Positions 1-7,537 of a stretch of DNA of 20,591 nt are shown piece after piece. Source of the DNA: a virus. A model generated the notes under the pieces. The model made no database searches, was not told the origin of the DNA, and was given only the letters and a program-made list of their open reading frames with translations. The position numbers and the translations under genes were made by a program. The first letter of the stretch is position 1. Every line of letters starts with the position of its first letter. The DNA is taken from positions 1-20,591 of the IMG/VR virus record IMGVR_UViG_3300020009_000090, one strand, 5' to 3'.

Positions 1-276
1 AGTGATTGCAGTGGTTGCAGTGGTTGCAGTGGTTGCAGTCGTTGCAGTCGTTGCAGTCGTTGCAGTGATTGCAGTGATTGCAGTGATTGCAGTGGTTGCA
101 GTCGTTGCAGTGATTGCAGTGGTTGCAGTGATTGCAGTGGTTGCAGTGGTTGCAGTGGTTGCAGTGGTTGCAGTGATTGCAGTGATTGCAGTGGTTGCAG
201 TGGTTGCAGTGGTTGCAGTGGTTGCAGTGATTGCAGTCGTTGCAGTCGTTGCAGTGATTGCAGTGGTTGCAGTGGT
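1..276 (+). repeat. 9-bp tandem repeat array (AGT-NNT-TGC), 30 units plus a partial unit
   Basis: Thirty contiguous 9-base units fill bases 1-270, followed by AGTGGT at 271-276. Every unit is AGT-xxT-TGC, and xx is only GG, GA or CG. The Ser and Cys codons never change, even at the third base. There are no spacers, so it is not a CRISPR array. The array may continue to the left of the window. It is translated in the frame of the surrounding gene. Confidence 0.97.
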
Positions 277-672
277 TTAAGGTGGCAAGGCAATGTCAAA
301 GGAGAGAAAAATAATGCTGTCGAAAACCCTGTTTCTGGGTTCCCAAATGTGCCTATAATAGAGAAGATTCATCAAAAGGTTTACGAAGCAATCAAACCTA
401 ACGGTCATTCAAACAAACTTGATATGTCCTCGTGGCATACTTGTGATACTACACATTGTCGGGCTGGATGGGTTGTACACCTTGCCGGAAAAGAAGGATA
501 TGAATTGGAGGGTAAAACATCAACCCAATTTGCTGCAATGCAAATTTTAAAAGCTTCATCACCTATAAAAGTTAGCCCACCAAGATTCTTTGAAACTAAT
601 GAGGTTGCAATGGCTGATATAAAAAGATGTGCTGAGGAAGAAAAAAACCTTGTTGAAGGAAAAGCCGAATAG
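1..672 (+). CDS. Ser-x-Cys tandem-repeat protein with a Cys/His C-terminal domain (5' partial)
   Basis: The frame is open from base 1 to the TAG at 670-672 and has no start inside the window, so the gene is cut by the left edge. Residues 1-90 are 30 perfect tripeptides S-x-C, where x is Gly (14), Asp (10) or Arg (6). After a short linker, residues of about 117-223 form a non-repetitive domain with a Cys/His cluster (WHTCDTTHCRAGW) and a charged helical tail. A shorter call starting at the GTG at 349 would remove the repeat, but no stop separates the two parts. I recall similar WHTC..THCRAGW domains in phage and Bacteroidota proteins that carry low-complexity or pentapeptide-like repeats; this is memory, not a search. 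The spaced cysteines could bind metal or form disulfides (inference). Function unknown. Confidence 0.75.
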   Translation, partial: SDCSGCSGCSGCSRCSRCSRCSDCSDCSDCSGCSRCSDCSGCSDCSGCSGCSGCSGCSDCSDCSGCSGCSGCSGCSDCSRCSRCSDCSGCSGLRWQGNVKGEKNNAVENPVSGFPNVPIIEKIHQKVYEAIKPNGHSNKLDMSSWHTCDTTHCRAGWVVHLAGKEGYELEGKTSTQFAAMQILKASSPIKVSPPRFFETNEVAMADIKRCAEEEKNLVEGKAE

Positions 673-717
673 CCCCAACGATGATCATTTCCTATACTAA
701 ATACCCCTCAGATAAAC

Positions 718-751
718 GGATCGGCTGTCCATGGGTGGCCGGTCCTATTTT
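718..751 (+). terminator. Hairpin with short T-run between the repeat gene and the next gene
   Basis: An 8-bp stem (718-725 with 738-745, one G-T wobble) encloses a 12-base loop and is followed by TATTTT. It lies in the 101-base gap between the two genes. It fits a weak intrinsic terminator or a leader hairpin for the gene at 774. Confidence 0.5.
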
Positions 752-773
752 AAAATTCAACAATTAATTTAAA

Positions 774-1133
774 ATGACAGACCAAAAATTTGACTTATGG
801 GCACTTGTAGAATTATTCGGGCATACCAAAATTGCAGGACGTTGTACCGAACAAAATATTGCTGGCAGTAACATGCTTCGTGTTGATGTTCCTGAAACAA
901 CACAACAGCCTTCTTTTACCAGGTTCTTCGGTTCTTCTGCTATTTATTCTATCAATCCTATTGATGAAGATTCTTGCAAGTTCATGGCAGAAAAATTACA
1001 GGTAAGGCCTATTGAGTCATGGAACGTTTCTGAGATTGTAAAAAAGCACAATGAATTATTGTTAACGAACGGTAAAACAACTTCTGAGCCGGTTGGCAAT
1101 GAGTTGGACGATCAAGACCAGGACGATTATTAA
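774..1133 (+). CDS. Conserved small phage protein of unknown function
   Basis: 119 residues with an ATG start in an A-rich context. The N-terminal two thirds carry a pattern I recognise from many phage genomes: W-A-L-V-E-L-F-G-H near residues 9-17, then R-V-D-V-P-E near 36-41, then F-T-R-F-F-G and A-I-Y-S-I near 48-60, and a P-I-E-S-W segment near 83. Such proteins are sometimes loosely annotated as acetyltransferases, which I cannot support from motifs here. The C-terminus (DDQDQDDY) is strongly acidic. It sits 41 bases upstream of the cytosine methyltransferase and is probably in the same operon. No function is assigned. Confidence 0.8.
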   Translation: MTDQKFDLWALVELFGHTKIAGRCTEQNIAGSNMLRVDVPETTQQPSFTRFFGSSAIYSINPIDEDSCKFMAEKLQVRPIESWNVSEIVKKHNELLLTNGKTTSEPVGNELDDQDQDDY

Positions 1134-1174
1134 CCTTATTCCTATTCTATTTAAAAACCAAAAAGGTTTCTCTG

Positions 1175-2527
1175 ATGTACGAACTAAGCAATGACCCCGT
1201 CATTATTGTTATTGATCTATTCGGCGGTGGCGGCGGGGATGCCACTGGACTCTTTCAAGCCGAAATTGATGGCCGTATGGTTGTTGTGGTAATTATTTGT
1301 GTCAACCATGACAAGATTGCCTTACAAACACACGAGTACAACTATCCACACGTAAAACATTTTAAGGAAGATGTAAGAACAGTTGATCTATCAGAATTAG
1401 AATCAGTTGTTGAATTTAATAGAAAGTTATATCCAAATGCAAAGCTTGCAGTGTGGGGCTCGTTTCCTTGCCCACATTTCAGCAAAGCACTTGGAAATAA
1501 GCCAAAGGATGAGGGAATAAGAACAATGGCAAAGTCGCTTTACATGAATTATGATCAGGTAAAGCAAAAACACGTTGAAGGAAATAGTTATATCCAGGTA
1601 TTGAACCCTGATTATATAATAATAGAAAACGTAGAAGAATTTAAGAGCTGGGGGCCATTATGTGAAAAGGGAAAACCGATAGTCAAACAGAACGGAATGG
1701 ATTGGCTAAGGTGGAAAAAAGACGTGTGCTCATTTGGGTATTTCGATGAGTGGAAAGAGTTGAATAGTGCAGACTTTGGTGCACATACTTCAAGAAACAG
1801 ACTATTTGGAATTTTTGCTAAAAACGGGCTGCCTATTGCATGGCCTCAGCCAACACATGCAAAGAATCCAGAAAGAGAAGGTTTGTTTTCATCATTGAAA
1901 AAATGGAAACCGGTTAAGGATCTAATTGATTTTAACGACATAGGTACCAGTATAATTAATAGAAAAAAACGGCTTGCAGAAAAAACGATTCGTGGAATTA
2001 TCAAGGGTATTAAAAAGTTTGCGCTCAAAGGAGAGGAATATTTTCTTTTTCACTATTACGGTAATAATTTTTGTACCTCAGTAAATGATTCTTGTCCCAC
2101 TATAAGAACAAAGCAGTCGGCCTACTTAATACAGGCCTTTATACACAACCCTTCGCATGGTGGCCACTGTACTTCCATAAACAGCCCCTGCCCCGTCATT
2201 GTTGCAAGACAAGATAAAGCTCCATTAAGGATTGCCACTTGTATAAAAAAAGATTCAACCATAACAATTGAAGAAACAGATTCAGATGCATACAAAGAAT
2301 TAAAAACATTGATGATTGAAAACGGCATTGGTGATGTGTATTACAGACCGCTGAGGGTGCAAGAAAAGAAAGTTATTCAGGGGTTCCCCGCAGACTATCA
2401 TTTATGTGGTAACCAGGCACAGCAGGACAAGCAAATAGGAAATAGTGTCGCTCCCAAAGTTGCAAAGGTTATCGGTGAAGCATTATCGGAAAGTATTATT
2501 GGTCATAACAAAGCAAAAGTTGCGTAA
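1175..2527 (+). CDS. C5-cytosine DNA methyltransferase
   Basis: 450 residues, about the usual family length. It would transfer a methyl group from S-adenosylmethionine to C5 of cytosine. Motif I is D-L-F-G-G-G-G-G (14-21). The catalytic Pro-Cys is in FPCPHFS (97-103, Cys99). Motif VI is ENV (151-153). Motif VIII is the R-x-R-L-F variant SRNRLFG (206-212). Motifs IX/X are RPLRVQE (391-397), QGFP (402-405) and QIGNSVAP (420-427). The target-recognition region between VIII and IX holds two similar copies of a C-T-S-[VI]-N-x-x-C-P segment at 300-308 and 332-340. The stop overlaps the next start (TAATG), coupling it to the adenine methyltransferase. The likely role is protecting phage DNA from host restriction. 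Sequence specificity cannot be read from the sequence. Confidence 0.95.
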   Translation: MYELSNDPVIIVIDLFGGGGGDATGLFQAEIDGRMVVVVIICVNHDKIALQTHEYNYPHVKHFKEDVRTVDLSELESVVEFNRKLYPNAKLAVWGSFPCPHFSKALGNKPKDEGIRTMAKSLYMNYDQVKQKHVEGNSYIQVLNPDYIIIENVEEFKSWGPLCEKGKPIVKQNGMDWLRWKKDVCSFGYFDEWKELNSADFGAHTSRNRLFGIFAKNGLPIAWPQPTHAKNPEREGLFSSLKKWKPVKDLIDFNDIGTSIINRKKRLAEKTIRGIIKGIKKFALKGEEYFLFHYYGNNFCTSVNDSCPTIRTKQSAYLIQAFIHNPSHGGHCTSINSPCPVIVARQDKAPLRIATCIKKDSTITIEETDSDAYKELKTLMIENGIGDVYYRPLRVQEKKVIQGFPADYHLCGNQAQQDKQIGNSVAPKVAKVIGEALSESIIGHNKAKVA

Positions 2528-3204
2528 TGAACACACTGTTTGAAAGAAATATTACTAACTATAAAGATGAGTGGCTTACACCTCCATCGATAATAAAAGC
2601 ATTGGGAGAATTTGACCTAGATCCTTGTGCTCCTATAAACAGACTTTGGGACACTGCTAATAACCATTTTACTATCGCTGATGATGGTTTGCAAAAGCAA
2701 TGGTTTGGCCGTGTGTGGTGCAACCCCCCTTACTCAGATAACATTAACTGGCTAAAAAAATCTGTTCATCACGGCAATACAACGGTATTAATTTTTGCAA
2801 GAACTGAAACAAAATGGTTTTTTAAATATATATGGGAAGCAGCCGACTCAATTCTGTTTCTTAAAAACCGAGTAAGTTTTTTAACAGATAAGGGAGTAAA
2901 GAAATGGAATGCCGGCGCTCCTTCGGTTCTTGTTGCCTATGGTAAAAATAATGTTGATGCAATTGAGGACAGTAAACTACCAGGCAAGCACATTTACCTG
3001 AACTATACGCCAATGATCATAGTAGGAATATCTCCTACATGGTTTTCGGTTGTAAGCATAGCAATAAAACATTTTGGTGATGATGAGTTGAAGCCTGTTT
3101 ATGACTTGGTTGAAATAATGGCCCCCGATAAGATCATAAAAAATCAGCACTGGAAAGCAAAGGTCAGACAACAGGTTCAGGAGTGGAGGAAAAAGAAACC
3201 GTAA
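2527..3204 (+). CDS. Phage N6-adenine DNA methyltransferase (Dam-type) with C-terminal extension
   Basis: 225 residues. The motifs are those of the phage Dam family: DEWLTPP (14-20), FDLDPCA (29-35), the catalytic NPPY motif in CNPPYS (65-70), and NAGAPSVLVAYG (128-139). It would methylate adenine N6 in DNA using S-adenosylmethionine. Residues from about 165 onward form an extra segment ending in W-K-A-K-V-R-Q-Q-V-Q. This resembles the small winged-helix (HARE-like) domains that I recall being fused to phage Dam proteins; that part is inference. Start and stop overlap the neighbours (TAATG on both sides), so it is translated as part of one operon with the cytosine methyltransferase. Confidence 0.93.
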   Translation: MNTLFERNITNYKDEWLTPPSIIKALGEFDLDPCAPINRLWDTANNHFTIADDGLQKQWFGRVWCNPPYSDNINWLKKSVHHGNTTVLIFARTETKWFFKYIWEAADSILFLKNRVSFLTDKGVKKWNAGAPSVLVAYGKNNVDAIEDSKLPGKHIYLNYTPMIIVGISPTWFSVVSIAIKHFGDDELKPVYDLVEIMAPDKIIKNQHWKAKVRQQVQEWRKKKP

Positions 3205-3437
3205 TGGACACAAAGCCTAAATACTTTCTGCTGGTATTTTTTGCAGACAAGCCGAAGGATGAATTTAATTATAAAAGCAAGAAAGTAGAAAAAGATCTTT
3301 TTGATGAATTAAAAAACGCTGAATCTGTGGAACTGGATGACGTGATTTATAAAGTGGTTGAAAAAAGAATCACCCGCAACATTATAATAATTGATGTGAT
3401 ACATGACAAAGGACCCGCTGAGAGTAACATACAATGA
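3204..3437 (+). CDS. Small protein of unknown function
   Basis: 77 residues from the ATG at 3204, which overlaps the Dam stop as TAATG. An upstream GTG at 3183 in the same frame is possible but less likely. The protein alternates hydrophobic strands (YFLLVFFAD, NIIIIDVIHD) with charged helices, suggesting a compact alpha/beta fold. No family is recognised. It may depend on the methyltransferase gene for translation, given the 1-base overlap. Confidence 0.65.
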   Translation: MDTKPKYFLLVFFADKPKDEFNYKSKKVEKDLFDELKNAESVELDDVIYKVVEKRITRNIIIIDVIHDKGPAESNIQ

Positions 3438-3438
3438 C

Positions 3439-3873
3439 ATGATCGCTGACACTGAGGAAAAACTAAAGTGGATGAAAAAGACTTTTCCTGGTAGGGTGAT
3501 CGCTGGTAAAATGAGCCAGTGGCATGCTACTCACAGAATTGAAATGGAGAAAACTAAGTTGAAAGTATTTCAGGCATTGAAGGGGTTGAACGCAAAATTT
3601 ATCATTAAAAATAATAACGATGAAAAAGAAGCCAGCAACAAAAAAGAGGGTTCAGAAAAAAAGAACAAGCGGCAATACCATGAGTTTTTCTTTATCAATG
3701 ACCCGAACATTTCAAGATCAAACCTAATAATGCATGATCAGGATGATCTAATTGAGCACTTGAAATATTATGTTTTGGATAACCTGTTTGTTGGTGATGA
3801 GGTGCAAATAAAAATTGGAAAAACCCAAATGACCGAAAGACAATTTAACAATTTGAAAGACCTAGAAGATTAA
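3439..3873 (+). CDS. Unknown phage protein with Lys/Asn/Glu-rich linker
   Basis: 144 residues from the ATG at 3439, one base after the upstream stop. An ATG at 3403 would add 12 residues but overlap the previous gene by 35 bases. The N-terminal half is a charged helix pair (TEEKLKWMKK..., HRIEMEKTKLKVFQAL). A Lys/Glu/Asn-rich low-complexity linker follows (about residues 58-74). The C-terminal part (HEFFFINDP..., VGDEVQIKIG) looks like a small beta-rich domain. No family is recognised. Confidence 0.65.
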   Translation: MIADTEEKLKWMKKTFPGRVIAGKMSQWHATHRIEMEKTKLKVFQALKGLNAKFIIKNNNDEKEASNKKEGSEKKNKRQYHEFFFINDPNISRSNLIMHDQDDLIEHLKYYVLDNLFVGDEVQIKIGKTQMTERQFNNLKDLED

Positions 3874-3898
3874 TTATTCATTCTTAAAATAAAATACA

Positions 3899-4498
3899 AT
3901 GTCGAAAATTAACATCACAACTGCCAAAGTGCTAAATGAAGAAGTTTTTGCTTCATGGTGGGAACTAGAAAACGAAAAGAGAGCTGACACAGAAAAAACA
4001 ATTCATGAGAAACCCCACAAGGACCTGGTTAAAGTCATGAATTCACTTGCCGTTCATGCTGCATTGATCGCTGAATTAATTCCTATTGATGAAATAGATG
4101 ACATTAAAAAGCCCGATCATCCTGATCTGAAAAAATTTGAAGTAAAGGGGTTCAGCCTAAGTGGTAAAAACGAAGAAAGATTTATTCTTACTTGTCAAAA
4201 ATCACTTAACAGCGGTGGCAACTTGGGCTTCAATACTCCTTTGAAAAGCTTCGATGATACCAGCGATAATGCCTACAAGTATCTGAAAGAACTAAAAGTG
4301 TTGATTGAAAAATGCAAGGATGAGATCACTCAATATTTGAACGGTAAACACGGTGAAGAAGGACAAGGTGATTTATTTAAAGAGAATGCAAAAAAGAGTG
4401 AAAACGGTATTCCTACAACCACTGACGGCAAACCCGTAATGAAACCGGTTACAGGCGGCAAGGGCAAAAACAAAAAAGAAAAGGAGCCAGTTAGTTGA
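3899..4498 (+). CDS. Unknown phage protein with a clamp-binding-like QGDLF motif
   Basis: 199 residues. The N-terminal 60 residues are helical, the middle has a short beta-rich segment (FEVKGFSLSG, RFILTCQKS), and the last 40 residues are a Lys/Gly/Glu-rich tail that is probably disordered. At the edge of the tail, residues 156-160 read QGDLF, which fits the bacterial sliding-clamp-binding pattern Q-x-[SD]-L-F. The protein could therefore touch the replisome (inference). It sits three genes upstream of the replication cluster. The stop TGA overlaps a TTG start of the next gene. No family name is assigned. Confidence 0.7.
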   Translation: MSKINITTAKVLNEEVFASWWELENEKRADTEKTIHEKPHKDLVKVMNSLAVHAALIAELIPIDEIDDIKKPDHPDLKKFEVKGFSLSGKNEERFILTCQKSLNSGGNLGFNTPLKSFDDTSDNAYKYLKELKVLIEKCKDEITQYLNGKHGEEGQGDLFKENAKKSENGIPTTTDGKPVMKPVTGGKGKNKKEKEPVS

Positions 4499-4728
4499 TC
4501 AGTCAACTAACCATATTCTCAACCGGTATTGCTTGCGATATATGCGGTGATGATCCTGGCAGGGATGATAGAAACATGCTTATGTGGAATGGGTTTATTG
4601 ATTTAGACCTTAATAAAAAAGTTTGTTGGACCTGTCAGGATCTACACTATCGCCGGAAACAAACGGGAACCTATTCTGAGTACCCGTTTCCATTAACTGA
4701 AACTTTTATTAACAGGTTTAAAAATTGA
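4495..4728 (+). CDS. Small CxxC/CxxC zinc-finger-like protein, TTG start
   Basis: 77 residues. The start is taken as TTG at 4495, overlapping the upstream TGA as TTGA, because no ATG occurs before the first cysteine pair. The pairs C14-x2-C17 and C44-x2-C47 are spaced like a four-cysteine zinc ribbon. The extreme N-terminus contains QLTIF (residues 4-8), close to the sliding-clamp consensus. The C-terminus is rich in aromatic residues and proline. The likely role is nucleic-acid or protein binding; no family is recognised. Confidence 0.65.
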   Translation: MISQLTIFSTGIACDICGDDPGRDDRNMLMWNGFIDLDLNKKVCWTCQDLHYRRKQTGTYSEYPFPLTETFINRFKN

Positions 4729-4733
4729 ATTAT

Positions 4734-5153
4734 ATGAACTGGCTGCACACAAGTATAAAATTGCCTTCAAAAAATGTTGATGCTATTTATAAGGGACAGT
4801 TGGGTTTGCTGGAAGTCAGAAAGACGTCTGCTATATTTTATGTTACTAATTGCGAACCAATAGAATTTGAATTTAACAACCCTGAATTATACACGATCAG
4901 TTATGCAGATGAAACCGAGTTGGAGCAATTAAGGTTATGGAAAGAATCTGCAATGAAGGTAATGCCCGATATGCAGGCTATCGGTAAGGAGCTAAAAATA
5001 AAATTGGGTGAATCTATTCACGATAAAATTCTGCCTGAAATTATTAGGCTTAAAGGATTGATAAGAAAGGCCTGGTTTGGCAATGGAATGGATTGTGATT
5101 GTCTTGCATGCACGGCTCACTTTAATAATTTCAAAAAGGAAAATAATATATGA
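4734..5153 (+). CDS. Unknown protein, DUF551-like N-terminus
   Basis: 139 residues from the ATG at 4734. A TTG at 4725, overlapping the upstream stop as TTGA, is an alternative start adding three residues. The beginning (M-N-W-L-H-T-S-I-K-L-P) resembles the W-I-x-v-x-x-x-L-P opening of DUF551 proteins. That domain would normally continue with a strand-rich region, here IYKGQLGLLEV. The C-terminal half is a long helix followed by a Cys-rich patch (CDCLAC, 123-128). The stop overlaps the next start as ATGA. Function unknown. Confidence 0.65.
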   Translation: MNWLHTSIKLPSKNVDAIYKGQLGLLEVRKTSAIFYVTNCEPIEFEFNNPELYTISYADETELEQLRLWKESAMKVMPDMQAIGKELKIKLGESIHDKILPEIIRLKGLIRKAWFGNGMDCDCLACTAHFNNFKKENNI

Positions 5154-5365
5154 ACGAAAAAGAAATCATTGAAAGACTGATGGCCAAGGCTGAACTAGCC
5201 AGGGAGTCACAGAACTACTATTTCGCTAACAGGAACCCTGTTAACCTTAAGCTGTCAAAGGCAAAAGAATTTAACCTTGACATGGCATTAAAGGAACTTA
5301 GGAAACGAGGTTACAGCCCTGATCAATATAAAAAAGAGGATAACAAACAAGCAAACATTTTTTAG
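5150..5365 (+). CDS. Small helical phage protein ending in a clamp-like motif
   Basis: 71 residues, starting in an ATGA overlap with the previous gene. Almost the entire chain is predicted charged helix by eye (EIIERLMAKAELAR, DMALKELRKRG). The last five residues are QANIF, a loose match to the Q-x-x-[IL]-F sliding-clamp or PCNA-binding pattern, placed exactly at the C-terminus where such peptides often lie. It is the last gene before the replication cluster. No family is recognised. Confidence 0.65.
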   Translation: MNEKEIIERLMAKAELARESQNYYFANRNPVNLKLSKAKEFNLDMALKELRKRGYSPDQYKKEDNKQANIF

Positions 5366-5389
5366 ATAGAACCTTACACCTGTAATGTT

Positions 5390-6022
5390 ATGGCAGAAGG
5401 AAAAAAATCTTTTATTCTATACTCAGACCTGTTACCAACGGTTGAAAAATTAAGTGATAAGAGGGCCGGAGTTTTGTTTAAAACAATACTGCAATATGTA
5501 AACGATAAGGACCCTAAAATTTCTGATCTGATAGTTGATATTGTTTTTGAAACAGTGAAGCAATCATTGAAGCGGGACCTTAAAGGATGGGAAGCAAAAC
5601 GAAGCAAAAAGGTAGAAGCTGGAAAATTGGGTGGTATAAAAAGCGGAGAAACAAGAAGGAACAAAGCAAACGAAGCAAGTGCTTCAAAAAAGGAAGCAAA
5701 CGAACCTGTTAATGTAAATGCTAATGTTAATGTAAATGATAAAGAAGTATTGCCCACATTTTCAATTGAACATTGTTTAGTTGTTGCAATGAATGATGAT
5801 CGTTGGGTAAGAGCTAATAAAACCAACAAAATTGAGTTGGAAGAATTTAATAAAATGCTTGAAAGACGTGGAGATTATACTAAAGTTCCTAAAGATTATA
5901 AAAGCCATTTTGCAAACTGGAAACGTGCCGGTAAAAAAGATGAGCCACAAATTCAAATAAGCACAAACGGACAATCACACAGAGAAGAAAAAGGAAAAAA
6001 CATTCTTGAATCGGTAAAATAA
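5390..6022 (+). CDS. DUF6291-like phage replication-associated protein
   Basis: 210 residues. The N-terminal ~90 residues match the pattern I know from DUF6291 proteins: S-F-I-L-Y then L-S-D-K-R-A-G-V-L-F-K at 20-30, a conserved second helix, and the lysine-rich K-V-E-A-G-K-L-G-G region. A low-complexity linker (NVNANVNVN, about 108-116) separates this from a C-terminal segment containing W-V-R-A and Y-K-S-H-F-A-N-W, typical of phage replication or helicase-loader proteins. Placement four bases before the DnaB-type helicase gene supports an origin-binding or helicase-loading role (inference). Confidence 0.8.
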   Translation: MAEGKKSFILYSDLLPTVEKLSDKRAGVLFKTILQYVNDKDPKISDLIVDIVFETVKQSLKRDLKGWEAKRSKKVEAGKLGGIKSGETRRNKANEASASKKEANEPVNVNANVNVNDKEVLPTFSIEHCLVVAMNDDRWVRANKTNKIELEEFNKMLERRGDYTKVPKDYKSHFANWKRAGKKDEPQIQISTNGQSHREEKGKNILESVK

Positions 6023-6026
6023 CAAA

Positions 6027-7535
6027 ATGGAATTAACAAACCTCAATAAAGACAGAAAGCAAAGAAGGAATACAGCCACCGATTTAAGTAGCCTGGTTTA
6101 TGGTAAAATACCACCACAGGCAAAGGATATTGAGGAGGCTTTACTTGGATCTACTTTGATGCATAGAGATTCTTTTAATGAGGCCGCTGAACTAATAAAA
6201 GCTGAATGTTTTTATGTAGATGCCCACCAAAAGATATTCAATGCAATGCAATCACTTTCTGATAAACACCAGCCGATAGACATAAACACGGTTGTTGAAG
6301 AATTGAAAATAGCAGGCGAACTTGAAATTGTTGGAGGTCCTTACTACATAACCAAATTAACAAATTCAGTTGTTTCGGCTGCACACAATGAACACTATTG
6401 CAGAATAATACTTCAAAAATATGTGCAGCGTGAATTAATACGGCTGTCTGGTGAACTAATGAGCAATGCTTACGAAGATGCGGCAGATGCATTTGAGCTC
6501 ATGGATGAGGCTGAGGTTATTCTTGGCGGCATAAGTTCAATGCTTCATACAGGTGAAATGATGGGCATTGATACAGCCCTGGTAAAAGCAATTCAAAAAA
6601 TTGAAGAATGGAGGCAGTTAGATTCAACGATTACCGGTGTGCCGTCTGGTTTTAGTGAGCTTGACAAAGCTACAAGAGGATGGCAAGACACCGACCTGAT
6701 AATACTTTCAGCAAGGCCGTCAGTTGGTAAAACCGCATTATCATTATCGATCACAAGAAATGCAGCCAAATACTTTCACGAACAAAGTTTAAAAAACCCA
6801 GCAGAAAAAAAGCATGTAGCATTTTTTAGTTTGGAAATGGAAATAGTGATGCTGGTCCTAAGAATGTTAAGCGCTGAGAGTGGTCAACTACTACATAGAA
6901 TTCAAACCGGCAGATTGGATAACGACCAGATGAAAGCATTGTACGTTAACGGCATTCGTAAACTTAGCAACCTGAATATAAAATTTGATGATAGTGCCGG
7001 CCTGACAATTCAGAAACTAAAATCAAAAACGAGAAAACTGAAAAGAAAGGGTCAACTAGGAATGATCATTATTGACTATTTGCAATTAATGACCCCGCGG
7101 AATAGCAAAGCAATTCGTGAGCAACAAGTATCTGAGATCAGCCGCGAATTAAAACTACTGGCAAAAGAATTGGAAGTGCCCATTATTGCACTGAGCCAAA
7201 TGAGCCGTGAAATTGAAAAGAGGACCGGCGCCAACAGAGTACCGCAATTGAGTGACTTAAGGGAAAGCGGAAGCCTGGAACAGGATGCAGACGTTGTTTT
7301 GTTCTTGTGGGGGCCAGATGAAAAAGAAGTTCAAGATAATGCAGAACTACAGAACAGAAGGTATTTGAGAATAGCTAAAGCCCGTAATGGAATGCTGATC
7401 AGAACAGATCTTGAATTTAAAGATGAGATACAGTTTTTCAGTGATCTGAATAAACTAGGGCTTGGCAGTAATTGGAAGCCGGTTGCTGAAACGGGTAATT
7501 TGTTTGAAAAAAAAGAGTCACCATTTAACGAATAA
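6027..7535 (+). CDS. dnaB: Replicative DNA helicase, DnaB family
   Basis: 502 residues, slightly longer than typical DnaB. The N-terminal domain (about 30-160) has the usual opening A-K-D-I-E-E-A-L-L-G-S. The RecA-like C-terminal domain carries Walker A ARPSVGKTA (229-237), Walker B MIIIDYLQLM (346-355), and the arginine-finger/loop region QLSDLRESGSLEQDAD (407-422). It would unwind DNA at the phage replication fork as a hexamer. No polymerase or primase is visible nearby, so host replisome parts are probably recruited. An internal insertion of about 10 residues (SLKNPAEKKH, 254-263) lies after Walker A. Confidence 0.96.
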   Translation: MELTNLNKDRKQRRNTATDLSSLVYGKIPPQAKDIEEALLGSTLMHRDSFNEAAELIKAECFYVDAHQKIFNAMQSLSDKHQPIDINTVVEELKIAGELEIVGGPYYITKLTNSVVSAAHNEHYCRIILQKYVQRELIRLSGELMSNAYEDAADAFELMDEAEVILGGISSMLHTGEMMGIDTALVKAIQKIEEWRQLDSTITGVPSGFSELDKATRGWQDTDLIILSARPSVGKTALSLSITRNAAKYFHEQSLKNPAEKKHVAFFSLEMEIVMLVLRMLSAESGQLLHRIQTGRLDNDQMKALYVNGIRKLSNLNIKFDDSAGLTIQKLKSKTRKLKRKGQLGMIIIDYLQLMTPRNSKAIREQQVSEISRELKLLAKELEVPIIALSQMSREIEKRTGANRVPQLSDLRESGSLEQDADVVLFLWGPDEKEVQDNAELQNRRYLRIAKARNGMLIRTDLEFKDEIQFFSDLNKLGLGSNWKPVAETGNLFEKKESPFNE

Positions 7536-7537
7536 CT

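Noticed and set aside
1-276. CRISPR array
   Set aside because: Units are 9 bases and contiguous, with no spacers.
2-280. 92-residue Val/Ala/Ile-only protein read from the tandem repeat
   Set aside because: It is the out-of-frame translation of the Ser-x-Cys array. The S-x-C frame continues without a stop into a non-repetitive domain, and the V-A-V frame does not.
349-672. Independent gene starting at GTG 349
   Set aside because: The same frame is open from base 1 and codes for the repeat; a separate start is not needed.
5374-5829. 151-residue minus-strand gene
   Set aside because: It lies opposite the well-supported DUF6291-like gene, is Ser/Phe/Leu-rich as expected from antisense of AT-rich coding DNA, and has no recognised family.
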